Positions 8,124 through 14,286 of a DNA stretch of 46,479 nucleotides are shown one piece after another. Where the stretch lies: positions 1 to 46,479 of the forward strand of contig NZ_JAHWXK010000004.1 in the NCBI RefSeq assembly GCF_023091155.1, in the 5' to 3' direction. A program made the position numbers and the translations under genes. The notes under the pieces were generated by a model that was not told the origin of the DNA, made no database searches, and saw only the letters and a program-made list of their open reading frames with translations. The stretch comes from Microbacterium sufflavum. GTDB taxonomy: Bacteria > Actinomycetota > Actinomycetes > Actinomycetales > Microbacteriaceae. Numbering within the stretch: the first letter of the stretch is position 1; each line of letters opens with the position of its first letter.

Positions 8124-8253
8124 TGCCGCTCCCCTGTCGACGCAAGATCCGCGAAATTTCGGGATTGTTGAGGCTCCCCAACCTTCAAGCCGAGATTGAT
8201 CCTCGGCGTGTCCCTGCGGATTGAAACTCAAGCTTCGGTTTACTGTCGGGACT

Positions 8254-8499
8254 ATGGCTAGGTCAGAGCGTCCCTATCGGCGTCGGAAGGAACCCCTTCT
8301 CGACCCCCAGCAGCTCGGCTACACCGTCAACGGCAAGAGCAAACGAGGCTGGGAAGACCTGGCCGAGTTCCTGAAGGTATCGCCTTCTGAGCTGTTCGAC
8401 ATCATGGTGCAGAACCTGCCACTGGACGACTACGGCCGTCCCACGTGGCTTCCTGAGCCGCCGACCGAGGACGGAGTGCTGCAGATGCCAGCCGCTTAA
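8254..8499 (+). CDS. Small protein of unknown function (81 aa)
   Basis: The ATG at 8254 has TACTGT seven bases upstream and no ribosome binding site, suggesting a leaderless transcript divergent from the XRE cassette. The N-terminus is basic (MARSERPYRRRKEP). The middle, WEDLAEFLKVSPSELFDIM, looks like two helices of a small DNA-binding or adaptor fold, and the tail is acidic and Pro-rich. I do not recognise the family. A strong hairpin follows within seven bases, so it is a single-gene unit. Its place between the cassette and the replication gene would suit a small regulator of either. Confidence 0.65.
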   Translation: MARSERPYRRRKEPLLDPQQLGYTVNGKSKRGWEDLAEFLKVSPSELFDIMVQNLPLDDYGRPTWLPEPPTEDGVLQMPAA

Positions 8500-8505
8500 C
8501 GAGAT

Positions 8506-8528
8506 GAGGCCCGCCTAGGGCGGGCCTC
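8506..8528 (+). terminator. Terminator hairpin after the 81-aa gene
   Basis: GAGGCCCGCC and GGCGGGCCTC form a perfect 10-bp stem with a three-base loop, starting seven bases after the stop. There is no U-tract, but stem strength and position make it a convincing terminator. Confidence 0.8.
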
Positions 8529-8529
8529 G

Positions 8530-8833
8530 AAACTCTAGTGCCTGATCTGAAGAAGTTTGGCGACAGAACCAGATCTAGGCGATGTGAGGAAGAACCGGCC
8601 GCGGGCCGGACCTTCGTTGTACCCACTCCCCGAAGGAAGTTGGTGTCTACATGGTAGCTTGTGCTGCCCAAAATTCAAGCGATATCCCCAGGGTTATCGG
8701 CGTGTCCCCCTTCCAGGGGACAGCACCCGGCGCCGGCCGGCCGCCGCAGCGGACCGATAGTCGACGCCCGGCACGCGCGACTCGTCGACGGGGTGGGCTG
8801 GTGCTCCAGCCCGAGCCTGGTGCCTACGCATGT
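8530..8833. other. Upstream region of the replication gene, candidate origin region
   Basis: About 300 bases with no certain gene. It contains CCGGCC-GCG-GGCCGG at 8595-8609, a less GC-rich stretch around 8660-8700, and the operator at 8704-8721. The reading frame of the replication gene stays open from ATG at 8651, but the translation of 8651-8833 looks unlike protein. The origin of replication is expected near here; I cannot identify clear iterons. Confidence 0.4.
8704..8721 (+). promoter_or_regulatory. Operator GTCCCC-N6-GGGGAC upstream of the replication gene
   Basis: A perfect 6-bp inverted repeat, identical in arms and spacing to the site at 4551-4568 before the transfer operon; the match extends to GTGTCCCCC on one side. 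It lies about 113 bases before the GTG at 8834. This supports reading it as promoter DNA and not as codons of a longer initiator. Confidence 0.65.
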
Positions 8834-9877
8834 GTGACGGTCGCGCCCCCGTCCGACTGGCTCACGGCCGCGGAACACGTCATCGGGATGCCCTCCTCCG
8901 AGGCCCTGAGACGCCGTCTGCGCGTCGCAGGCGTCTCCACGGTGCTCCGGGCCTGCCGCGAGTGGGCGGCGGCCGCAGACCACCGCACAGGGCGCGGCGT
9001 GGCCATTTCGCACCAGACGGTCGCTGAGCGCATCGGATACGCCCCTGCGACCGTGAAGCGCATCATGCGGTTCCTGAGCCGTCTGGGGCTCATCGTGGAG
9101 GTCGTACGGGGCGCGAACCGGCTCACCCTGGAGCAGCTGGCCGAGGCCCGCGAGCTCGGCGGGATCTCGCAGCGGTCGGTGGCGTCCACGCGGGCCCTCA
9201 CGATCCCTCGTTCTGTGGACGGCACCCCCCTACCTTCTCCGCGACCAGTTCACGAAGAATCACCGGTTAAGAGATCCCTGCCAAGGCGCGCAAGCGCGCA
9301 CACGGCCGGCGCTCCGCGCCGTCGAGCTATGAATGAAGTGTTCGATTTGGACGGTTCCCTGCCTAGCTGGCGGCCCGGAGTCCAAGACTTCGCTGCGGAG
9401 CTGGTTCGCCGGCTCCCCCGGCTCCTCTGGACGTCACGCAGCGCACCTCGGCGGGTGCGCGTGCAGCTGCCCGACGGGCGCACGGACCTCCAGTGGGTCG
9501 GCGGCCGCCACATCGGCCAGGTGTGCAGCGTGATCGCTCGGGAACGGCTCGTCGAGCGCGGCTGGACCGTCGCCCAGGTGCTCCAGCTCGTCGACGAACA
9601 CCGCAAGACGCTGCGCGTCGACGTCGACCCCGCCGAGCAACGCGACCCGCTCGCCTGGCTCGTCTGGCTCATCCGCCGCACGATCGGGCAGGATCAACTC
9701 TCCCCGAGCCTCCAGGCGCAGCGCGACCGCGACCAGGCCCGCGCGGAGAACGAGAGCCGCCGGGCAGAGGCCGCGCAGCGGCGCCAGGAAATCGAGGCCC
9801 AGCGCCCCGAAATCGACCGGATCATCGCAGACATGCACCGCCGATTCCCGAGGCGACCCCGGCCCCGGCGCAGCTGA
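8834..9877 (+). CDS. Probable plasmid replication initiator (winged-helix protein)
   Basis: A 347-residue protein if GTG at 8834 is the start; ATG at 8651 would add 61 residues of poor coding character. The N-terminal 110 residues are a winged-helix domain (SHQTVAERIGYAPATVKRIM followed by FLSRLGLIVEVVRG), as in many initiators. A Ser/Pro/Arg-rich linker follows. A second domain (residues about 170-270) contains WTSRSAPRRVRVQLPDGRT and DPLAWLVWLIRRTIGQ, and the end is a long Arg/Glu-rich helix. No other gene here looks more like a replication protein; architecture and position beside the putative origin and shared operator support the call. A transcriptional regulator is the alternative. Confidence 0.65.
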   Translation: MTVAPPSDWLTAAEHVIGMPSSEALRRRLRVAGVSTVLRACREWAAAADHRTGRGVAISHQTVAERIGYAPATVKRIMRFLSRLGLIVEVVRGANRLTLEQLAEARELGGISQRSVASTRALTIPRSVDGTPLPSPRPVHEESPVKRSLPRRASAHTAGAPRRRAMNEVFDLDGSLPSWRPGVQDFAAELVRRLPRLLWTSRSAPRRVRVQLPDGRTDLQWVGGRHIGQVCSVIARERLVERGWTVAQVLQLVDEHRKTLRVDVDPAEQRDPLAWLVWLIRRTIGQDQLSPSLQAQRDRDQARAENESRRAEAAQRRQEIEAQRPEIDRIIADMHRRFPRRPRPRRS

Positions 9878-9884
9878 CGGATGC

Positions 9885-10745
9885 TCAGAGGATGAACACC
9901 AGCGCGTTGAACAGCGCGTGAGCGACGATCGCCGCCCACAGACTCCGGGTGGCGATCGCCACGACGCCGAAGATCGCACCGGTCACGCCCGCCGACACCG
10001 CGTTCAGCAGCGACCAGTCCAGATGCACGAGACCAAACACCCAGCTCGTGTCGACGAGCGCGGCCGCGGTGACGATCCCGCGAACCCACTGGTTCGACGT
10101 CGACGCCCCGACCACGGCGACGGCCACCAGGAGCGCGCCCCGATGGGCGATCTCTTCCGGTGCCGCAGCGTAAGTCGCGAAGAAGACCGCCGGCACCCAC
10201 GCCGGCGCTCCACCCATCGCCTCGACTCGAGCATCCGTCGCCGGCACGCTCCCCGCGAGCACGGGCACCAGACCAAGCAGGTAGCCGGCCCCGAACGCCG
10301 CAAACGCGGCGATGACGCCCAGGCCGACCGCGACGGCCAGACGGCGGCCGCTGATGAACGCGAGGCCGAACACATCACGGAGTAGCCGACGAAACAGCGC
10401 CCACGCGCGGGACAGCACCCGCCGAGCGCGGCGCCGCAATGGCGGCTCCCAGACCACCAGATTCAGCATCACCACCGCGATAGCGGCCATGCTCATCCCC
10501 AAGACGCCGATCCGCACGAGCACGCTCGGCGACTCGAATGGCGTCACACCGGGTAGTGCATTGGCGATCGCGCCGCACACCGCGGCCGACACCATCCAGA
10601 GCGCCGCCCACAGGAGCAGCATCATCATCGCATTCTGTGCTCGGCCCAGCAGCAGCATGCTCCTCCGCGACCGCATCCCCGCGATGAGACCGGGCGCCGG
10701 CGCCGAGGGCTCCGGCAAAGATGCAGTGACGTCGGCGGAACTCAT
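9885..10745 (-). CDS. CPBP-family intramembrane glutamic protease
   Basis: A 286-residue membrane protein, convergent with the replication gene and seven bases from it. ATG at 10745 is preferred because GGGAGG lies nine bases upstream. About eight hydrophobic segments are seen. The three CPBP/Abi motifs are present: APEEIAHRG near residue 199 (EExxxR), FGLVHLDW (FxxxH) and HALFNALVF (HxxxN/B). Characterised relatives include the CAAX prenyl protease Rce1 and bacteriocin self-immunity proteins; bacterial substrates are mostly unknown. It stands alone, so its role could be immunity, processing of a plasmid membrane protein, or signalling. Confidence 0.88.
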   Translation of the reverse strand: MSSADVTASLPEPSAPAPGLIAGMRSRRSMLLLGRAQNAMMMLLLWAALWMVSAAVCGAIANALPGVTPFESPSVLVRIGVLGMSMAAIAVVMLNLVVWEPPLRRRARRVLSRAWALFRRLLRDVFGLAFISGRRLAVAVGLGVIAAFAAFGAGYLLGLVPVLAGSVPATDARVEAMGGAPAWVPAVFFATYAAAPEEIAHRGALLVAVAVVGASTSNQWVRGIVTAAALVDTSWVFGLVHLDWSLLNAVSAGVTGAIFGVVAIATRSLWAAIVAHALFNALVFIL

Positions 10746-10860
10746 GGCAAGCATCCTCCCACCGCCCTTCGACACGAACACGCTGCCCAGACCCCAATGT
10801 GCACAGCCAGCTACCGCCCGGCTGCCTGCACACAGTGGGGACGGCCTCGCATGTCACGAC

Positions 10861-11090
10861 CCAGCCGGTGCCGGCTTTTTTGCTGATGACGAGGGGGTTG
10901 ATCAGGAAAGTGCAACGTCACGAGCCCCAGAACGTCCCAGCCGCGCGGCCGACGTTCGCCCCGAGCCGCCTACCGACGTCGAGCGCGGGAGAGATCCCGA
11001 GGTTGTCGCGCTGCGCCACGGGGATACCCAGCTCTACCGAACACCCAGCGGCCCCGGCGCGTACGTTCCCGAGAAAACACGATCAGAACA
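10861..11090 (+). repeat. Long upstream repeat, copy 1 (single-strand promoter or replication-start candidate)
   Basis: Blocks shared in order with 12846-13084 are GCTGATGACGAGGGGGT, GAGCCGCCTACCG, a 35-base block from CGAGGTTGTC to ATACCCAGC at about 10998-11032, and GCGCGTACGTTCCCGAGAAA just before the promoter cassette. The conserved blocks contain short stems (GCTG...CAGC, GGG-GATA-CCC), while the DNA between them varies. No protein is encoded. Conserved structure next to promoters of leading-region genes recalls Frpo/ssi elements of F-like plasmids, where the incoming single strand folds into a promoter. That is an analogy, not shown here. Confidence 0.6.
10863..10881 (+). terminator. 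Intrinsic terminator before the leading-region block
   Basis: AGCCGG and CCGGCT form a six-base-pair stem with a TG loop followed by five T. It is the most classical terminator in the window. It reads in the plus direction between the CPBP gene and the repeated upstream element, and would insulate the block from outside transcription. A decayed version (CAGCCGGTGCCGGGC) occurs at the same place in the second copy near 12846. Confidence 0.65.
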
Positions 11091-11180
11091 CTAGACAGGA
11101 TTGACCAACTAGACTAGACTGATAGTAACAACACGGCAGACCACCGGGACTAACCAACCCATATCGACAAGGAGCACAGC
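11091..11180 (+). promoter_or_regulatory. Promoter cassette, copy 1 (CTAGAC repeats, TTGACC box, conserved leader)
   Basis: The cassette starts CTAGACAGGATTGACC, then overlapping CTAGACTAGACT, then AGTAAC, then a leader with ACACGGCAGACC, GACTAAC and a final AAGGAGCACA before the ATG at 11181. TTGACC and AGTAAC are 17 bases apart and could be -35 and -10. The repeated CTAGAC looks like an operator. Confidence 0.7.
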
Positions 11181-11543
11181 ATGACTACTGCAACAACATC
11201 CGCCGGAGTCCTTGAACTCATCGACCCGCAGACCCTTGACGTGGCGACCAACGTTCGCACGGCGGCGGAGGCGAGCCTCGACAAGGAATTCCTTGACAGT
11301 GTGAGCGCGAACGGCGTTCTTGTTCCTATCGTGGCAACCCGCGATGAGAGCGGCGTGCACGTCCGATACGGACAGCGCCGCACTCTGGCCGCTCAGCATG
11401 TCGCCCTCGCGAGCGTGCCGGTCTACATCGTTGAGGCCGACGACGCCGACGACGCCCAGCGCATCGTGGAGCAGCTGGTGGAGAACGATCGAGCGCGTCG
11501 AGTTCGAAGAAGAATAATCCGAACCCACACTAGACATGATTGA
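11181..11543 (+). pseudogene. Truncated ParB-like (ParB N-terminal domain) protein
   Basis: A 120-residue frame. Residues 10-100 form a ParB/sulfiredoxin-type N-terminal domain: VATNVRTAAEASLDKEFLDS, the block NGVLVPIVATRDE, and VRYGQRRTLAAQ in the place of the usual GxRR motif. It breaks off at QLVENDRARRVRRR, where full-length relatives continue into a helix-turn-helix and a long C-terminal part. The last nine or so residues are encoded by the next promoter cassette (11530 onward), so the gene was cut by a rearrangement between cassettes. It may still make a short protein. Leading-region ParB-like genes are common on conjugative plasmids, and their role is uncertain. Confidence 0.75.
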
Positions 11544-11621
11544 CCAACTAGACTAGACTGAGAGTAACAACACGGCAGACCACCGGGACTAACCACCCCA
11601 CATCGACAAGGAGCACACACC
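11530..11621 (+). promoter_or_regulatory. Promoter cassette, copy 2, before the ArdC-like gene
   Basis: Nearly identical to copy 1: CTAGACATGATTGACC, CTAGACTAGACTG, AGAGTAACAACACGGCAGACC, GGGACTAACC and AAGGAGCACACACC before the ATG at 11622. It overlaps the 3' end of the truncated ParB-like frame. Confidence 0.75.
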
Positions 11622-12542
11622 ATGACTGCGAAGCGCCAGACCAACCGCAAGGGCCGCACTCCCGAGCAGAAGCGCGCGGAGATGGAGCAGCTGCACAACA
11701 CGCTCACGGCCGCCGTCGAGCAGCTGCGCGACTCCGAGGCCTGGACCGCCTACCTGCGGTTCGCGCGGTCGTTCCACCGCTACAGCTTCTCGAACCTCCT
11801 GTTGATCTGGGCGCAGAACCCGGAGGCCACCCAGGTCGCCGGATACCGGGCATGGCAGGCGAAAGGCCGCCAGGTTCGCAAGGGCGAGCGCGGCATCCGG
11901 ATTTACGGCACGGGAACGGTCAAGGTCGCAGCTGACGACGAGGACAACGGCGAAGAGGTCGAGAACGGCCGCCGCCGCGTGTTCTTCCCCGTGAGCGTCT
12001 TCGACATCGCACAGACCGAGGTCATGGAGGGGCACGAAGATGTCTCCGAGCTTGCCCACCCGCTGACCGGCGAGGATGAGGGCGGCATCCTCGCCCGGGT
12101 CGTCGACCATCTGACCGCATCAGGCGCCGTGGTCGAGATCTCGCCACTGGCGACCGCCAACGGCTACACCGAGCCGGCCCCGGAGGGCACGGGAGGGCCG
12201 GTGCGCGTGGTGATCGCTGACCATCTCTCCCCCGCTCACCAGGCCAAGACCGCCCTTCACGAGGCCGCGCACATCACCCTGGGACACGTCGAGGACCTGG
12301 CCGAGTACGTCGAGCACCGCGGCCGCTTCGAGGTCGAGGCGGAGAGCGTCGCCTACGTACTCGCCGGAATGCTCGGGATCGACAGCGCTGCCTACAGCGT
12401 CGGCTACGTCGCCGGATGGGCCGAACGTGCCGAGGCCGACGTCATCCGCGACAGCGCAGCCCGAGTCCTCGCCGCGGTGCATTCCCTGGCCGACGCGCTG
12501 CACATCGACGCCGAGCCCGACACGGAGCGAGAGGCCGCCTAA
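11622..12542 (+). CDS. ArdC-like antirestriction protein (ssDNA-binding domain plus metallopeptidase)
   Basis: A 306-residue protein. Residues about 20-150 match the ArdC N-terminal ssDNA-binding domain: the block RFARSFHRYSFSNLLLIWAQ, then TQVAGYRAWQAKGRQVRKGE and GIRIYG. Residues about 185-290 form a zinc peptidase-like domain with TALHEAAHITLGH (HExxH near 213) and a downstream EVEAESVAYVLAG giving the third ligand. ArdC of the IncW plasmid pSa protects incoming single-stranded DNA from restriction. Here the gene has its own promoter cassette with a good Shine-Dalgarno (AAGGAG), and a strong terminator follows. Position directly after the repeat element agrees with early expression in a recipient. 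Confidence 0.88.
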   Translation: MTAKRQTNRKGRTPEQKRAEMEQLHNTLTAAVEQLRDSEAWTAYLRFARSFHRYSFSNLLLIWAQNPEATQVAGYRAWQAKGRQVRKGERGIRIYGTGTVKVAADDEDNGEEVENGRRRVFFPVSVFDIAQTEVMEGHEDVSELAHPLTGEDEGGILARVVDHLTASGAVVEISPLATANGYTEPAPEGTGGPVRVVIADHLSPAHQAKTALHEAAHITLGHVEDLAEYVEHRGRFEVEAESVAYVLAGMLGIDSAAYSVGYVAGWAERAEADVIRDSAARVLAAVHSLADALHIDAEPDTEREAA

Positions 12543-12546
12543 GACA

Positions 12547-12585
12547 AGTCGGGTCCGGCCTCCCGAGGGAGAGCCGGACCCGACT
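12547..12585 (+). terminator. Strong terminator hairpin after the ArdC-like gene
   Basis: A perfect 13-bp outer stem (AGTCGGGTCCGGC with GCCGGACCCGACT) encloses an inner CTCCC-GA-GGGAG stem. It begins four bases after the stop codon. Confidence 0.85.
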
Positions 12586-12663
12586 ACAACACGGCAGCCG
12601 GTTACCACACCGGCAGCACCCCACCAGGATAGCGCCCATACGACGACCCAAGGAAGCCGCAGC

Positions 12664-12730
12664 CTGACCATATTGACCACCTAGACGAGACTGCGAGCAA
12701 CGACATGGGCGACCAGCGGGACTAACCGCC
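12664..12730 (+). promoter_or_regulatory. Degenerate orphan promoter cassette, copy 3
   Basis: It matches the others through ATTGACCACCTAGACGAGACTG and CGGGACTAACC with several substitutions, and is followed by GC-rich DNA instead of a gene. Probably a relic of a deleted leading-region gene. Confidence 0.55.
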
Positions 12731-12845
12731 CCAAAGACGGGGCGCCGGGGCGCGGGGCGGGGGCATCGAGCCCCGCGCCGCGCCAGGCTCCGCCCGGTGT
12801 ACGCCGGCGAGCGGGGGAGAGGGCCGCGAGCTGCGCCACCCGCCC

Positions 12846-13084
12846 CAGCCGGTGCCGGGCAACATCGCTGATGACGAGGGGGTGGGCATCGAGGGGGGGG
12901 GGAGAGGTGCTGAGGCCCGTCCGGGTAGCAAGAGCGCGAGAAGCGTCCGCACCGAGCCGCCTACCGGGGATCGAGGATGCGGGGGAGTGGGCGAGGTTGT
13001 CACGCTGCGCCACGGGGATACCCAGCCCTTCCGAACCCCCAGCAGCTCCAGCGCGTACGTTCCCGAGAAAAACAGAAAGAAACA
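12846..13084 (+). repeat. Long upstream repeat, copy 2
   Basis: It contains the same ordered blocks as 10861-11090, including GAGCCGCCTACCG at 12954-12966 and the near-identical block from CGAGGTTGTC to ATACCCAGC at about 12992-13026. Between blocks the sequence differs, including a run of nine G near 12895. Conservation in islands suggests structure-based function. Confidence 0.65.
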
Positions 13085-13174
13085 CTAGACAGTATTGACC
13101 AACTAGACTAGACTGAGAGTATCAACAAACCAGACCACCGAGGACGTGGGACGGCGACCAGGAGGGATAGGGAC
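13085..13174 (+). promoter_or_regulatory. Promoter cassette, copy 4, before the redoxin gene
   Basis: CTAGACAGTATTGACC, CTAGACTAGACTG and GAGTATCAAC match the other cassettes. The leader diverges after CAGACCACCG and ends in AGGAGGGATAGGGAC before the ATG at 13175. Confidence 0.7.
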
Positions 13175-13420
13175 ATGGAGCCTGTGACGGTCTACACGAC
13201 GGGTCCGAGCTGCGTGAAGTGCACCATGACCAAGCGGATGCTCGACGGGTCCGGCATTCCGTTCGTCGAGGTGAACGTCAGGGAGAACCCCGCCGCCTAC
13301 GCCTACATCACGGAGGAACTGGGCTACAGCATGGCACCGGTCGTCGTCGTCGACGAGCAGGATCACTGGTGCGATGTTCGGCCGGACCAGATCGACCGCA
13401 TCGCCGCACATCTGAGCTAG
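13175..13420 (+). CDS. NrdH/glutaredoxin-like redoxin
   Basis: An 81-residue thioredoxin-fold protein. The active site CVKC is at residues 12-15 in TTGPSCVKCTMTKRML, and MAPVVVV near residue 56 supplies the cis-proline. The overall shape is that of NrdH redoxins, electron donors for class Ib ribonucleotide reductase, or mycoredoxins. On a plasmid it could raise dNTP supply during strand replacement in a recipient; that is speculation. It sits under a leading-region promoter cassette and its stop is 18 bases before the next ATG, so the two genes form an operon. Confidence 0.85.
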   Translation: MEPVTVYTTGPSCVKCTMTKRMLDGSGIPFVEVNVRENPAAYAYITEELGYSMAPVVVVDEQDHWCDVRPDQIDRIAAHLS

Positions 13421-13437
13421 AAGCGGGGGAGGACGAC

Positions 13438-13674
13438 ATGAGCGATGCAAGCGAGGAAGAGCCCCGGTACTACTCGCAGGCGACAGCCGCAGCGATGGAC
13501 CGTGAACTCACCGAGGCACGTGTTCGAATCCGGCAGCTCGAAACCCTGGTCGGCATCTTGAACCGAGAGGCCGAGGAGCAGGCCGAGAGGGTGGCGGAGC
13601 TGCGGGAGGACGTCTCGCGCTGGCAGGGCCGCTACGTGCAGGCTCGCGCAGCTGAGATCCCAAACGAGAAATAG
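13438..13674 (+). CDS. Small coiled-coil protein (78 aa)
   Basis: ATG at 13438 has GGGGGAGG five bases upstream. After an acidic, Tyr-containing N-terminus, residues about 20-65 form one long amphipathic helix with leucines in heptads (RIRQLETLVGILNREAEEQA). No catalytic motif is seen and the family is not recognised. It is co-transcribed with the redoxin gene and precedes ssb. Small coiled-coil proteins of this kind occur in leading regions of actinobacterial plasmids, with unknown function. Confidence 0.7.
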   Translation: MSDASEEEPRYYSQATAAAMDRELTEARVRIRQLETLVGILNREAEEQAERVAELREDVSRWQGRYVQARAAEIPNEK

Positions 13675-13687
13675 CACGCCCGCATTA

Positions 13688-13763
13688 CTAGACAGCATTG
13701 ACCAACTAGGCTAGACTGATATCAACAACACGGCAGACCAACACCACCAAACAAGGAGTCATC
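13688..13763 (+). promoter_or_regulatory. Promoter cassette, copy 5, before ssb
   Basis: CTAGACAGCATTGACC, CTAGGCTAGACTG, ATCAACAACACGGCAGACC and a Shine-Dalgarno AAGGAG before the ATG at 13764. It differs from copies 1 and 2 mainly by a shorter leader. Confidence 0.7.
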
Positions 13764-14219
13764 ATGGCAACCACCTCTTTCGCCGGCAACCTGGCAGCTG
13801 ACCCGGAGCTGCGCTACGCGCAGAGCGGTAAGCCCGTTGCCCACTTCACCGTCATCGAGAACCGCCGGCGCCGTACGGCCAACGGCTGGGAGGACGCAGA
13901 GCCCAACGTGTTCCGCGTCGAGGTCTGGGATCAGCAGGCCGAGAACGTGGCCGCGTCGCTGCACAAGGGGGAGCGGGCTCACGTCGAGGGTCGAATCGTC
14001 ACCGATCGATGGGACGACAAGGACAGCGGGGCCCCTCGCACGGCGCAGCACGTCGCCGCCGAGGAGGTGTCGTTCAGTCTCCGCTTCCACACGGTCCAGG
14101 CCACCAAGAACTCGGGCAAGACGTCGGCCGAGGACGACGCACAGATCCCGTCTTGGGACGACGCACAGATCCCGTCTTGGGACGTCGCGCAGATCCCCGG
14201 CGAAGACACCCCGTACTGA
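13764..14219 (+). CDS. ssb: Single-stranded DNA-binding protein with repeated C-terminal tail
   Basis: A 151-residue protein with an OB-fold in residues 1-112 (SFAGNLAADPELRYAQSGKP, then VFRVEVWDQQAENVAASLHKGERAHVEGRI). The C-terminal tail is acidic and repeats DDAQIPSWD, encoded by two identical 24-base units, and ends DTPY instead of the usual DDDIPF-like tip. Each unit has the acidic-then-hydrophobic pattern that recruits partner proteins in other SSBs, so the tail may offer several docking sites. SSB coats the transferred strand and is a standard leading-region gene of conjugative plasmids. It has its own promoter cassette and lies 67 bases before parA. Confidence 0.92.
   Translation: MATTSFAGNLAADPELRYAQSGKPVAHFTVIENRRRRTANGWEDAEPNVFRVEVWDQQAENVAASLHKGERAHVEGRIVTDRWDDKDSGAPRTAQHVAAEEVSFSLRFHTVQATKNSGKTSAEDDAQIPSWDDAQIPSWDVAQIPGEDTPY
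14133..14200 (+). repeat. 24-bp tandem repeat inside ssb
   Basis: 14133-14156 and 14157-14180 are identical; 14181-14200 is a diverged partial third unit. The unit is a multiple of three, so copy number can change without shifting the frame. It encodes the repeated SSB tail. Confidence 0.9.
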
Positions 14220-14286
14220 CCAGCGAGGGCCGGGGAGCGACACGCCCCCGGCCCCGCTCCACGACATCCGCGATCAAGGAGAAATG

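Larger units (their letters stand above)
12590..13174. other. Non-coding region with degenerate promoter cassette, second long repeat and active-looking cassette
   Basis: No gene is seen in nearly 600 bases. A degenerate cassette lies at 12664-12730 (CTGACCATATTGACC, CTAGACGAGACTG, GCGGGACTAACCGCC), followed by a very GC-rich stretch (CGCCCC-N6-GGGGCG) with no start codon in the usual place. This looks like a cassette that lost its gene. The second long repeat (12846-13084) and the intact cassette before the redoxin gene follow. Confidence 0.6.

Noticed and set aside
10861..11090. Reading the long upstream repeat as oriT
   Set aside because: It occurs twice, both copies precede promoter cassettes, and a better inverted-repeat candidate adjoins the relaxase gene. 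Not excluded, but less likely.
12590..13085. Minus-strand frame of 134 residues in the cassette region
   Set aside because: It is Pro/Arg/Ala-rich and runs over the conserved repeat blocks and promoter cassette; nothing supports translation.
14133..14200. CRISPR-like or parS-like array in the ssb tail repeat
   Set aside because: There are no spacers; the units are contiguous, in frame and explained by the repeated protein tail.
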